DNA of 64,000 bases from NCBI RefSeq assembly GCF_004664715.2, contig NC_051068.1:54632953-54696952 (forward strand), in the 5' to 3' direction. Shown piece by piece: positions 1-12,189 of this stretch. Position 1 is the stretch's first letter. Each line of letters begins with the position of its first letter. A model generated the notes under the pieces. That model worked only from the letters and a program-made list of their open reading frames with translations. It had not been told where the DNA came from and searched no databases. The position numbers and the translations under genes were made by a program. The stretch comes from Peromyscus leucopus. Lineage: Eukaryota > Chordata > Mammalia > Rodentia > Cricetidae.

Positions 1-1706
1 CTTTGATATTTTATCTTATATCTATCAGAGTAGCTAAGATCAATAACACACAAATGACAGTTCAGGATGGCAATGATATGGAGTAAGGGGAATACTCATT
101 CATTGGTGGTGGAATTCAAACTTGTATAATCATTATAAAATCAGTTTGATGAATTCTCATGAAGCTGGGAGTAGATTTACCTTGATTAAGCTATATCATT
201 TTTGGGCATACACCCAAAGGACTCTATATCTTACAAATAGACAATTGCTCAGCAATGTTAATGTCTACCCCATTTGTAATAGCCAGACATTGGGAAAAGC
301 CTGGAAGTACATCAATGTATGAATGGATAAAGAAAAAGTGGTACAATTACACAGTGTAATATTATTCAGGTATCAAAAATTATGAAATTTGTAGGTAAAT
401 GCATGGAGCTATAATTAACCATCTTGAGTGAGGCAATCCATAGCTCAAAAGACAAATATAGTGCATATTCTCTTATACATGGATAGTAGTTTTAAGTTTT
501 GGATAGGCATGCTGCAATCCTTATATACACAGAGGTTGGGTATAGAGTAAGGGTTTAGTGGAGAGAGAATAATCACCCAAGTGGAAATAGAATATTTAGC
601 TGTGGAGAGAAAGGGAAGTGCCTGGAACAAGACTGAGTGGAGAGGGGCCAGGAAGAAGGGTAAGAGAAGGATTATGATGAGTGACAACTAACATTAAGGA
701 CAATTTGAGGGGTCACATGGAAGCCTACTACTGTAGAAGCTTCTTAAAAAATATACATAAATGAAATAAATCTAAAAGGAATAACCAAATATTAGATGTG
801 GGAGGACAATGCTACAACTAGAAACCACTTGCCATCAAGAGATGACTTCATTTCTTGTGTGAGGAATAGGTAACATATCATTGAGTTAATGTCCGAAGGG
901 ATTGATCCCCAGACAACCCATGCTATTGCTACGGCTATTCGTTGCTCTCTCAAAACAGCTAATAATGTCCTATTGCTGAAGGCAAAACTTATAAAACTCT
1001 GTGAACATGGAGAAATCATGCTGCTCCCTACCTAGAGCTTTCACTGTTCATAGTATTAGAAGTTAAACACAGATCCAGTTACAAAGTGCATGGTCTACAA
1101 TGGTGACCCACCTGTAAGATACACTGGCAAAATAGTGGCACATATAGTAGGAATAATAAATCAGTTTCTGATTGGATTTAAGGCTCATTGCATGTGATAG
1201 AATCTATGCATGAAACTGCTTGGGTGGTTGAGAACCAGAGACTAGATAGGCAATGGACCTAGCAGAAAAACAAATGTTATTGTTCTTTCAAAGGAATGTA
1301 GCAAAAAAATGACTCCTAATGACATTCTGTTGTACCTGTATGCCAGTATCTTTCTTGGTCATCATGAGAGTAGCTTCTGAAATATATGGGAACAAATGCA
1401 GAGACCCACAACTAGATCATTGCAGAGAATAAGAAACTTTGGAGCAGTCAGTCCTAAATGGGCTCAGAGAACTATGAATAAGAATAAGGAAGAAATAATG
1501 TAAGAGACAGATGGAATGGCTAATATCAATGAAACATAGTCTTTCAGACACAACATATGAACACATTTGATACACTTTCTGATACACATATGAACCCACA
1601 GAAATTGTGGCAGCATGCATAGGTCCTGCACAGGTACAAGATAGATGGGGTCCCAATGCTGAGAGGGAAAGTTGATACCAGTCTCCATCTCTAACCCAGA
1701 ACCTGG
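1..1706 (+). mobile_element. L1 (Lx-type) 3' end: ORF2 C-terminus and 3'UTR
   Basis: The first ~450 bases read as a decayed copy of the C-terminal end of L1 ORF2: a 'GGGCATACACCCAAAGGA' block, then 'TTTGTAATAGCCAGACATTGG', then the direct 'GAATGGATAAAGAAAAAGTGG' block, in the order usual for rodent L1. From ~700 the text follows a long Lx-type 3'UTR, including a 'GTAGAAGCTTCTTA' block that recurs at about 50.77 kb. Stops and frameshifts are everywhere, so it is inactive. It starts before the window and resumes at 1867 after an LTR scrap. Class is sure, subfamily is not. Confidence 0.85.
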
Positions 1707-1866
1707 AGCTGGAGTTTTCCCCAGTCCTGCCTGGCCCACAGTCAGGACAAACCTCTCTCACCCACCAGTCCTGCAGCCACTTAGACCCAACCCAGTAAAC
1801 ACACAAAGACTTATATTGCTTACAAACTGTATGGCCAAGGCAGGACTGGAGGAAATTCCAGCTACA
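1707..1866 (-). mobile_element. fragment of the 388-bp LTR family, with a small inverted piece
   Basis: Bases ~1712-1845 match the 3' third of the LTR found complete at 13801, 33510 and 52197, in reverse orientation (shared blocks 'GGCCCACAGTCAGGACAAA' and 'CTTATATTGCTTACAAACTG'). The next ~25 bases read 'AGGCAGGACTGGAGG ... CCAGCTACAAG', which resembles the same LTR end in the forward sense, so the fragment folds on itself. It interrupts the L1 3'UTR. No clear target-site duplication was found. Confidence 0.65.
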
Positions 1867-2340
1867 AGAATCAATTTCCAATTGACAACTGCTCACAAAG
1901 GAAACTTATTTTCTCCAATGGAGTCATACTAGATATGCAAATCATACTTAAGGGCAGGCCTGCAGTCCAGAAGTAGATGGCCAACACAAAACAAACTTGA
2001 AGTTATGTTTGTAGACTTCATTTGGGTATTGCTTTAAACCTTACTGGTCCTTTGCTTGTGTAGTATGGTCCCCAATTTGTTTGTTTGTTTGTTTTTGGAT
2101 TTTCATGTGTGTGTGTTCCCAGTGTTCTTCATGATTTTACTTTTTTTCTGGTCTGCTTCTTTATTTTATATTTGCCTGTTTGTTTTCTAAAGATAGAAAG
2201 TTAGAAAGCTTGGAGTTGGATATGTAGGGAGCTGGGGAGGATCTGGGAGGAGACAAGTGTGGGGAAAACATGATCAGAATATATTATATGCAAAAAAAAT
2301 TATTTCAGTAATAAATATTTTTTTAAAAAGTATTTGTAGA
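1867..2340 (+). mobile_element. L1 (Lx-type) 3'UTR tail and poly-A region
   Basis: This continues the L1 broken at 1707. The closing part reads as a rodent L1 terminus: 'GGAGCTGGGGAGGATCTGGG', then 'ACATGATCAGAATATATT', then A-rich sequence with AATAAA-like words ending near 2330. It fixes the orientation of the whole 1-2340 copy as plus. Confidence 0.8.
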
Positions 2341-2439
2341 ATGTGTACTGATGCATAATGTTTTGACTGTAAATTGTATTCCACATGCTTAAGTCTTTGA
2401 ACACTTCACCTCTAGCTGGTAGAACTGTTCTGTAAGATT

Positions 2440-2706
2440 ATAGAAACTTTAAGAGAGAGTTCAACCTTTCAGAAATAAGTCACTAGGGACTGGTTTATGG
2501 TTTAGTGCCCCTTCTTGCCAGGTGCCTTGCCTGGCCTGGCCTATCCTTGTCCTGCACCATCCTGCCAGCTCTGCTTCTCCTCCTCTATATGTCAATCTGT
2601 TTCACTCTCCTACCTCTTTTCCCCTCTCTGCCCTCATTTCATATCTAACACTAAAGCTAAAACTCTGGACAGCATGGCTAACTCTCCTGCCATAAACTGT
2701 GAGTAA

Positions 2707-2712
<6 letters not shown>
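2440..2712 (+). mobile_element. ORR1-like MaLR LTR fragment
   Basis: The order of blocks follows rodent ORR1 LTRs: 'AAGTCACTAGGGACTGG', a C/T-rich middle with 'CTGCTTCTCCTCCTCT', then 'GACAGCATGGCTAAC...CATAAACTGTGAGTAAAATAA'. The last block corresponds to the usual 'AACTGTGAGCCAAAATAAA' end. MaLR elements are non-autonomous ERVL relatives. The copy is diverged and the first part is missing. Confidence 0.55.
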
Positions 2713-2754
<42 letters not shown>

Positions 2755-2755
2755 T
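2704..2755. repeat. (AAT)n microsatellite
   Basis: About 17 uninterrupted AAT units start inside the 'AAAATAA' end of the ORR1-like LTR, so the array probably grew from the LTR polyadenylation region. Confidence 0.97.
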
Positions 2756-2989
2756 CTTCCTCTGGATAGCTTCTGCCCAGTATTTGGTCCCAGGTATGAG
2801 AAAAGGTGACTAAACTACTATGTATCAATGCATGATAAATTACAGAAATATGTGTAGATCTTATACTTAATGAAAATAGACATAAAGAGTGCCCATAGTC
2901 CATTTATCTTGACATGTTCAAGATAAATCTTGATAGAGATGTCCAGAAAATTATTTAAGGGATTTTCATTCCTGTTAATGTGTACAGTA

Positions 2990-3355
2990 TCAAATGCACT
3001 CAAATAATATTTCAATTTTCCAGGAACTATTCCTGTCCACTAGTATAAAGCATTCTCCAAAGTTGACAATAAGCTTTAATGCCCTTCCTAAAGGCATCCC
3101 TCCGGGCCTAAAGATAGAAGTGTATTTCACGTGGGTGTCTCCATGTCTCTTCTCCCCCTGGGCTTGTCTTCTGTTCTTTTTATGATTTCTTTTCCTCTCC
3201 TGAAGTACTGTCTCCCATAAATGATGAGCTTTGTCATGATTGTAATTTGGCCAGTCCCCTGGGCAATGTCTCATTAGAACATGACAATTGTTTCCTTTCT
3301 GGTTTCCGTGCTTAAATTGTTCAACTTTTAGGTTATTTTTCTCTGTCAAGCTCAC
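2990..3355 (-). other. unassigned 121-codon open frame, probably not a gene
   Basis: This is among the longest open frames in the window (121 codons, antisense). The protein is basic (clusters of K/R around residues 50-75) and has no signal peptide, transmembrane segment or motif I recognise. The ATG context and flanks show no splice sites or poly-A that would define a gene. It may be a decayed piece of an old retroelement. It is listed because nothing else explains 2.9-3.4 kb. Confidence 0.2.
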
Positions 3356-3359
3356 TTGA

Positions 3360-4470
3360 GTGCACCACCATAGGTATCAGTTCATAGCTACAACACAGCA
3401 AACACTGAACATATCTGTTAGGTCAAATTCTCCACAGAAATTCTATCAGAGGTTAAGGAAATCTATGCATATAATATGTTCTGTTATGATATTAGTGAAA
3501 TACAATGATTTATAAAATCACTAGTAAAGATATATTATAAATATTGACCAAAATAGTGAAATAAAAAATTCATTTTTAAATTCTTCTATTATTTTGGAAA
3601 CTGGAAAGATTATTTATTAGCTATTGGTCCTTTGTATATTAGAAAAACTTGTGTATTTGACTGATCTTTCCAAATGAAAACACAAAATGTAGATAAATAG
3701 ATATATATTATGAAAATAAAAATATCTACAGGTATTTGTTTTATTTAGCCATTATCTATCATACATACATATGGGCAATTAATATTCATTTTGTTGTTAA
3801 TAATAATTATAAATTATACTTACTTTGGAAAAAAATAGATATGTAATTTATGATTCATAATTTCTTTTATTTTTCAGATTCAAGTGATTATTAATATATA
3901 AAATCTCTTTCCCATAAAGCTTAGCTTTTAGTATTCTATGTTTATGCAGCATTAAAGTCCTTTAATTATGAAAACAAATATTCAATTTACAAATTTGGCA
4001 GTCAAAGGAATTTTTTATGTGTATAATAAAGATAAAATACCACAGGTAGGTTATCAAGATGGTAAAGATATTAAATGAGGCCATAAAAATAACTTTCTTG
4101 TTGATCTGTGGAAAAAAAGTTACTCACTGGGAGCAGGATAAAACATTTGTGCTACTAAAAGAAAAAATATATGTATGCATTGGGATTAGAGAGGTTAGGA
4201 AGCAAAATGCTTCTAGGAAAAATGCTGAACAGTCAATGCTGTCACTACAAGTTTTTAATTTGGGAAAATTGAGAGTTCATCTGTCTAACTGTGAATTGCT
4301 TCTATAATTAAATACCTGTATATTGTATATGCTAAATAGGCAGCACGCTGAGTACATGCCAAAGTTTAAATTGCTGCCATTCTGTAGACAGTCATCCATC
4401 TTAAAAACTTTCAAGATCTTTCTAAATACTTTCAACTGTGTATTAATGAGTGACTAGAAAGCCTATTTCT
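3360..4470. other. AT-rich sequence with no recognised feature
   Basis: The stretch is very AT-rich, with many short A and T runs and no coding potential over 60 codons in either strand. I recognise no repeat family in it. Confidence 0.6.
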
Positions 4471-4474
4471 ATTT

Positions 4475-4552
4475 TTACAGTAGTGGGATTTGAAACTGAA
4501 ACTTCCTTTTTGCAAAGCAAACTCTCTACCACTAAGCTACATCTCCATCTGT
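4475..4552 (-). mobile_element. tRNA-derived SINE remnant (ID/B4-like)
   Basis: The antisense text 'GCAAACTCTCTACCACTAAGCTACATC' matches the B-box/A-box region of rodent ID/B4 SINEs ('GCACTCTACCACTGAGCTACATCCC' type). It is diverged and short. Confidence 0.6.
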
Positions 4553-6845
4553 GAGGAGTGGTAAATACTACTGATCAGCTGAAAGTCCTCTCTACTCCTG
4601 AAATTCTTCAACATCAAATCAAAGATCACATTAAATCCAATGAGAATACGGAGTTCAAAAGTTCTAGAGTTAAGGAAAATATGTGTTTAAAAAATCCTGG
4701 GCACTATTCAAAGTAGTTTTCTAGTGTTACTTTCTCTTAGAAGACCTTTGGTTTATTATTTGTGGTATCTCAATGTTGCAGAATTTATAGGCATCGTAAT
4801 AGGCATAACTGAGGCTAGAAGCCTGGCAACAGATACAAAGAGCTAGGTTATGCTTGCTGTGAAGTGTATCTTTCATGAACAATAATTTCATATAATATTT
4901 GAGACAAATATTAAATTCAAAGTAAAATTATATAGGTATTTTGAGATAATGCTGAATTGCAAAAGTCTTTAAGTCATTTTAAAGTCCAAAAACTTGACTT
5001 CCCAGCTTCATTTTATGATCTAGGTGATGATGTCAGAAGAACACTGTGCAGATATTTAATTTTATAGTTGCTGAATAGGTTTAATGCAGTTCTGTTTATG
5101 GTCTTGTAATAATAAAAGGCAAGCTCAACACTCTACACTTTGAATAGTTTTAAAAGTTAGGGGGCAGTTCTATTACCCAGTCATCAAACCCAATAGGAGT
5201 CATCTCAGTTGATGGAACTCACACAAAAATGTTTCCATTGCAAAGGAAACTAGCAGAAATACATTGATATCTGTGAGAAGAAAACATCATCGAAACTTGT
5301 CATTATGACAGACAATAAGAGGGATCTCCACACAGATCTATTGACCTGTCTAGATATGCCACCTATGAAATTAAACTTTGATAAATTTGTCAACAACATG
5401 TACATTTTTAGTAAACCAATTTAAGTAAGTGTCTAGGGAGAATCCATTTGTGTGTATCAGTCACAGCTGATGTTTTGGCAAAATATAGATTTTTTTTTAT
5501 GCTGGGAAAATGTAAAAAATAAAGATCTTCTATTTGATCTCAACTCCATTCAGAATTTCATTATCTTTGCTCTGAATCTTGTGCTTTTTCTTGCAATAGT
5601 GAGAGCAGTGTCTAGCTGCATAGTACCAGCCTCCACACTTGAATGAGCACAGTGTTCGCATTTCTATTGCAAATAGAAACTTAACGTTCATAGTTCAAAC
5701 TGTGAAACTTGCTTTTTACAGAGTGAGTGTCATACTGATCTTTTGAATTAATCTCTACATTCTACCAGCTGGAGAATTTCAGTCAACACACTGCAGAACT
5801 TGGTTTTAGAAGTCTGTAAGATGCAAACCATCCTACACAATATCCCATGTGGCATCCCAAAGCTTTTTTCTCCGCTTTGGATGTTCTGGCACTGCATTCA
5901 CCTGTCTCATAATTTAAACCACTGCTGTACCCTGATGGTATCTATTTATAAACTAGGTATAAAAATCAGAAATCATAAAAAGATTTTAAACAATTATCTA
6001 CTCTACACATAATTTTACCATTTTAAAGAGTAAACACATTTTCATGTAAATACAATGGACAACTTATTTATTTTTAAATAAATAAGTAAATAAGTATGGA
6101 TTGATATTTGATAATGTAGGAAACAGACTCCCTTCATATAGTCTTTTATAGTTAGTATTTTGATTGTATAATCAGTGCTGAAAATTCCAAGTCATATAAA
6201 CATGGAGAAAATGCAGATGCATATTTAGGCACATTCTTTTAATTATCAGAAGTTCTGTAACAATTCCAAGATAATTTCAATGAATAGTTTTTTGTCAAAC
6301 TCAATATGCAATTCAAAGAGCAAATTTTAAATGAAATGTTGAAGACAGTGAAATCCAATGATAAGTCTTGTACTTACTGATGAATGGTGGTAGAAAATAT
6401 GAGAAGTTTGAACTCTTTGTTTCTGTAATTAAACCATTATATTTATAAAGAACAGAAGGCATTTTATGTATCCTACAAAAATACAATATGTAGCATGTAA
6501 TAGACTTGGCCACAGCGAGTGGTGCTTCAGGAAGCATTTATTTGTACTGCATGATCTATGCAGAATGAAACATAATTGCCTGTGTTCAGAAGCAAGGCTG
6601 ATGTGAAGTTACATGAGACAAATCCAGTGGGCACTGCCAGAAAACTCTCAAGTTCATTACACATTTACATTTGCATTCAGAAACCTTTTACTATTTCCAA
6701 ATTTTAGGGCCTCAATAATATCCCCAATATTATTTATGTACCATCTCACATTCATGAACAAAATGTATTGTATTTAATATGCAAAACCAACATTCATGAA
6801 AAGAAATCAGGATTTTGTTGGCTTTTTTTATATTTCCCATAGTGT
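4553..6845. other. long stretch without recognised genes or repeats
   Basis: No open frame above 75 codons, no SINE, LTR or L1 block recognised. A local AT palindrome sits at about 6065-6095 (TTATTTATTTTTAAATAAATAAG). Probably old unique sequence. Confidence 0.55.
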
Positions 6846-6847
6846 GA

Positions 6848-6848
<1 letters not shown>

Positions 6849-6896
<48 letters not shown>
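6849..6896. repeat. (TG)n microsatellite
   Basis: About 24 perfect TG units. Confidence 0.98.
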
Positions 6897-6897
<1 letters not shown>

Positions 6898-7164
6898 TTT
6901 CACATGTTTTTCTGAAGCCCTATGTTAGGTGTCTGTTCCCCGCTGATGACCCTGACCTTCCTTCCACTGGCATTGTAACAGACTTCCAAAGACTTGGAGT
7001 GAGAGCATACCAGCTCTAAAGGCGCTTCATCCATGTGATCAGAAACAGAAACTTGAGTTAGGGCCTCTTCTTCTCCTTGTCCTTTTCTGTTTCTCTTGTT
7101 GTTGTTCTATTTTGTTTTGATTGTTTTTCTGATGATGTGTTTACATGGTTAGACATTCTTTCTA

Positions 7165-8790
7165 CTATTTTTATTTTTAATTAAATTAATTAATTTATTT
7201 TATATCCTAAATACAGCCCCTCCTCCCTCCTCCCCTCCCTTCCCCTCTTCCCACCTCCCAACTGCCCTCAATCCACCCCTTCTCTGCCCTCAATCCACCC
7301 CTTCTCTGTATTCCCTCAGAAAGGGGCAGGCCTCTCATGGGCATCAGCAAAGATGGTGTATCAAGCTGCTGTAAGATCAAGCACCAGTAAGACTCCTGGC
7401 CTCAGTGGATGTATAACCTAACCTGGCCATCCCCTGTGACTGGATTGGTGACTACTACCCAGGTTTTCATCAGAGATCCTTCATCCAGTGACTCACAGAG
7501 GCAGGGTAATCCAGCATGAGCAATAGGTCTTCAAGAGCCAATCAAAGCACTATCGACAGCCCTTGCTCCCATTGCCAGGAGTCTAACAAATAGACAAAGC
7601 TACACAACATTCACATATACGCAGAGGGTCTAGGTCAGTCCATGCAGGCTCCCTGGTGGTTGGTTCAGACTCTGTGAGTTCCCATGGGTCAGGCTAGTTG
7701 TTTCTGTGGGTTTTCCTGCATTGTCTCTGACCCCCTTGGCTCCTACAATCCCTCCTCCCTCTCCTCAGCAGGACTCTCTAAACTCAACCCAATGTTTGGC
7801 CATGGGTCTCTGAATCTGCCTCTGTGAGTCACTGGATGAAGTATCTCTGATGACAACCTGGGTAGTAGTCACCAGTCCAGTCACAGGGGGATGGCCAGTT
7901 TAGGTTATACATCCACTGAGGCCAGGAGTCTTACTTGTGGCTGTCCTTGTAAACTAGTGGAAGTTTCCCTTACATCAGACTTCTGCAAGATGCTTTAAAC
8001 CCTCCGTTTCCAGTCATCTCTTTCAGCCCTCTCCTCCTCTATACATCTCCTCAAGATTCCAAGAAATGGGTCCCCAAAGCAGGCAATGGAGTCAGAGACA
8101 GCCGCTGCTTCCATTGTTAATAGTCACACAAGAAGACCAGGTTCACAACTGTAACATATAGGCAGAGGATTGAGGTCAGTCCCATGCAGGCTCCTTGGAT
8201 GTCAATACAGTCTGTGAGCCCATTTGAGCCCAGGTAAGTTGGTTCTGTGAGTTTGCTTGTGATGCCCTTGACTCCACTAATTCGCACAATCCTTCCTTCC
8301 CATCTTCTTCAGGGAAGCAGAAGACTCCCTAGCACCACCTTATGTTTGGCTCTGGGTCTCTGCATCTACGTCCATAAGTTGCTGAATGAAGCCTCTCTGA
8401 TGATAGTTGGGCTAAGATAACAATCAATGAGTATAGAATAATAACAATAGGAGTCATTTCATTGACTTTTTTTTGCCAGTTGTGTTTGATTCTATACTAG
8501 GTATCTGGGCTATCCTGCCTCTGGATCCTGGCCCTCGGGGGTAGGGTCTCATGGTATGAGTCTCAAGCTGGGCTAGTCAGTTGGTCACTCCCATAATTTC
8601 TATGCCATCTTTACCTCAGAACTTTGAAGGCAGAATAAATTGTACGTTGAAGGTTTTTGGCTGGATTCCTGTTCTAATCCCTCCACTGGAAGTCTCGCCT
8701 GGTTACAGGGGATGTTTGGTTTCTTATTCCAACCTCATATTACCACTGAAAGGCCTCAAGACTGAACCTCAAACACAACACATCTAGACC
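7165..8790 (-). mobile_element. L1 3'UTR in reverse orientation
   Basis: On the minus strand it ends in a G-rich segment followed by 'AAATTAATTAATTT' at ~7200-7170, the usual rodent L1 tail. Upstream lie 3'UTR blocks on the plus strand such as 'TGTTTGGCTCTGGGTCTCTGC' and 'GTCTCATGGTATGAGTCTCAAG'. A 22-base unit (CCCTCAATCCACCCCTTCTCTG) is duplicated at 7265-7308. Part of the 3'UTR is present twice as an inverted repeat. It abuts an opposite-strand L1 5' part at ~8790. Confidence 0.75.
7387..7934. repeat. inverted repeat, 118/119-bp arms
   Basis: Arm 1 is 7387-7504, arm 2 is 7816-7934, with about 311 bases between. Arm 2 reads as the reverse complement of arm 1 with about five differences by eye. 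The arms begin at GTAAGACTCCTGGCC / end at GGCCAGGAGTCTTAC, and homology stops sharply at both ends. Both arms lie in the minus-strand L1 3'UTR. Confidence 0.9.
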
Positions 8791-10330
8791 CTAAACTTGC
8801 CAAAATGGAGTAATTAAAAAACAGATAAAAGAACAGAGACAACAAAGGCTGGACAAACAACTTCACCGAAATACACACCAACTACTTGAGTCCAGATACC
8901 TATATCTCATCAGGAAAATACATACAACATTAAAAATCAAGAATATGTAGCTCCTCTGAAAATTAGTACTCTTAAGGAAAACATAATGACACAAAAGACA
9001 TTGAACTCCAATAGTACATATAAATACATTCAAGGAACAAAATGATGGTTAGGAGTAAACATTCAAATGAAGTCTACAAAGCCACAAACAATTGAATGAA
9101 ATGAAGGAGGAAATTCAGGATATGAAATGATATTAAATAAGTAGAAAATCTAAAATAAATTCAAGCCAAAATCAAAAGTTCAATAATTCAAATCAAAAGT
9201 TCAGTGGGAGGAAACATCTCAAACAGAAAGGATTAAGAGCAAACGAGAGTATCAGGACTTGACAAGGTAGAGGAATTGGATTACTTAGTCAAAGAAAATG
9301 ATACATCTGAAAGACAATGAGAAGCACATGCAGGGACTTTGAGATACCACAGAAAGACCAAAGCTATGAATTATAGAAGGAGAATAAATCCAGATCTAAG
9401 GCACAGAAAATATTTTCAACAAAATCAGAGAATAAAAATTCCACAAATTGAGAAAAAACTGATGTGTATGAAGGTGAAAGAGGCATACAGAATATTAACA
9501 CAAGGGGCAAAAACCTCAAACCCCCTACGGAATAGAATAGTTAAACTATGATGGCATAGAACAAAGAAAGAACGTGGAAATCTGCAAGACAGAAAAACCA
9601 AGTCACATATAAAGCAGGCTTATCAGAATTATAGAAGATCTCTTAATGGAGACTTTAAAAGCCCAAAGGACTTGGATATACCATTCTGAAGTACCACAAA
9701 TGTCAAACCAGAATATTCTCTCTGGCAAAACTGTCTTTCTAATTGAAGTAGAAAGAAAAGAATGATAAAAGCTTGTTAAAGGATTCATGACCATCAAGGC
9801 AGTCCTACAAACGATGTTGGATTGGATACTTTGACTGAAGAAAAAGTCTGTCCAGGAGGTGACAGTGAAAAAACTAATAGTGTTAGATGCTAAACAAAGG
9901 AAGACTAAGAAAACAAACACCATGAAATCAACAAAATGACAGGAATCAATGAACACCTCTCAGTAATAACTGAACACTGACAGCCTAAAATTCTCAATTA
10001 AAAGATACACTTGAGCATACTGGACTAAAAATAGGATGCCTCATTTTGCTGCCATCAGGATAGACAGTACCTTAGAGTGAAAGGATTGACAGAGATTTTC
10101 TTAGAAAATGAAACCATCACTCAAGCAGGAGAGTCGATTCTCATACCTGACAAAGTAGACTTCAAACCAAAAGTAATTAGAAAAAATAAAGAAGATCACT
10201 TAATGCAGATCGAGAAAAGAACCCACAAAGAGGTCATAACAGTACTAAATGTTTGTGCACCAAAGTCAGGGGCAACTAATTGCATAACATAAATGGTACT
10301 AACAAATAAAACAGCAGATTCGGACCAAAA
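8790..10330 (+). mobile_element. L1 5' part: decayed ORF1 and start of ORF2
   Basis: Block order follows rodent L1. ORF1 middle is at ~9100-9330 ('ATGAAGGAGGAAATTCAGGA'). The ORF1 RNA-binding and C-terminal region is at ~9440-9900 ('GAAAGAGGCATACAGAAT', then 'AAGCAGGCTTATCAGAAT'). The start of the ORF2 endonuclease region is at ~9960-10280 ('GACAAAGTAGACTTCAAACCA'). Frames are broken many times. It is head-to-head with the L1 3'UTR at 7165-8790, which could be one insertion with a 5' inversion or two separate ones. Confidence 0.7.
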
Positions 10331-12189
10331 AAATTAACAACAACTTAAATAACACCCTTTTAGAAAGGCTATAACATTGAGACAAAATGTGAACAGGAAG
10401 AATAGAGTTAAATCACACTTCAGGTTTTAACAAAGCACACCGATGGTGGATCTCTTTCCATCCAGTTGTCTTAGAAGAACTTACCAATTTTCAAATTTCC
10501 TTTTATTGTGAATTTTAGGCAAATATTTAAAATGTTTTCTTATCACCATTATTTTACATTTCTTTATAATCTGTCTCATGTGTGGAATGTAGAGATGGTA
10601 CATAGTCCTTCAGATTTAGTATACTTACATGAATACACATAGGTGTTTAAAAAAGATTTTAATAATGCTTGTTTGCTGGGAGCTATCAGACATGCTTGTG
10701 ATTCAGTCTTGTAGAATACTTCTGCACACAGAACTTAGGTATTCCATTTGAACCACATCTTTTTTTAATATAATTGTATGTTCCCTTTGGGATATAGACT
10801 TGAATCTCTCATTGTCTTAAAAAATACCTATTGACATGTAGCATGACAGTTTTTTATGATGTGTAATATTCATCTTCTGTTTTATTCTAGAATTTAAATT
10901 TTCTGTTGACAAATCCCAAATGACAGATATGGGTCTTGCACAAGAAACATAAAAAAGAGAAATAATTAAAGACAAAAGAGTAGGTGACCTCTCTCCATAT
11001 GTTTCCTTTCTTACATTTTAGTTAACAATCTGAATGTTCATATAATTAAAAATAAATGTTTACTTCGTCATTTATTTCCTTTAACCACAGATCAAGGTAG
11101 AGAGATTTACATGTTTTGTTTTCATCAGTGTGAAAATTACACGTTACATAGCTGACTTTTCCTTGTTTTTATGCTTCAATAAATAACTCTGCTTCAACAT
11201 TCTCATCAACAGTGATAGCTACGTGCTTGTGCTTTTAATCTGATAGGCGAAACCTTTCAAGTCATTTCTTTTTTCACTTTTGAAGTTTTATTTATTCTGC
11301 CAACAAGTATTCTTTAACATTGGCTGAATATCTTACAGTGTGTAATTTAATAAATGTGCTGTTGTACCCTTTAACTTTTCTACAGAGCAGAAAAAAAATG
11401 ATTGACAATTTCTAGTCAATGAGAACCCAATTAGGACAATGGCAGTGATGGTAACGATTAAACGGCCAGTTTACCTAGGTGACCGTGAAAGTTACATTTC
11501 AGTAAATACCAAATGAATTAAAACATGAAAGACAAGAAGGAGAGCTACCACATAAATACAGACATGGACATCAGGAGCGAGGGAGATTGATGAAATAAGG
11601 GAGAAGAGAAGACACAAGCTACTCATGGCCATTAGGGATTTCAAACCCTTTGTCCAGCACCTCTTTAGCAAATAAATAATGCCTTGCTGATTTCAAATCT
11701 TCTTCTACTACTTTGTTCAAGTCTATTTTCAATAAAATGTATTCTCTCATTTATTATATTTATTGAAACTAGAGACAAGTAGACATTGCACCACAATGTG
11801 AATTAATGTTCAAGTATCTTTAGTCCTAAAAAGTACAGTTGGGTATTTGTAGAATTTACAAAGAAGTGTCTACTGCCAATTCAACATCACATTCTGTATT
11901 CAATAAGTCTTCAACAGATTTAATAAAGCTTAGAACTCCATTTCTAAACATCTTAGCAAAAAACTAATAAAGGATTGATTCCTATGAAAACATAAATCTT
12001 GCCAATATGCCACATGTATTAGAAAAGGGGTTGCTTTCACTCCTAGGAGGCTATCTTCATCCTTGGTTCCCTTTCTGATCTCATAACTTTGCCCCAATCC
12101 CCAACTTGGTGGACACCCCCTGTTCAACCACAGGGCATGCCTGCCAGAAGACCAAATAGGTTGTCCATATACCTTCTCCTCTATCCCTG
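10331..12189. other. sequence without recognised genes; L1 5' edge uncertain
   Basis: Mostly AT-rich, with no frame above 65 codons. The last ~200 bases (from ~11990) may be the untranslated leader of the L1 that follows, because ORF1-like text begins soon after, but I cannot place that edge. Confidence 0.45.

Noticed and set aside
1417..1896. 159-codon open frame on minus, the longest in the window
   Set aside because: It lies in an L1 3'UTR and an LTR scrap in antisense; composition and position give no support for a gene.
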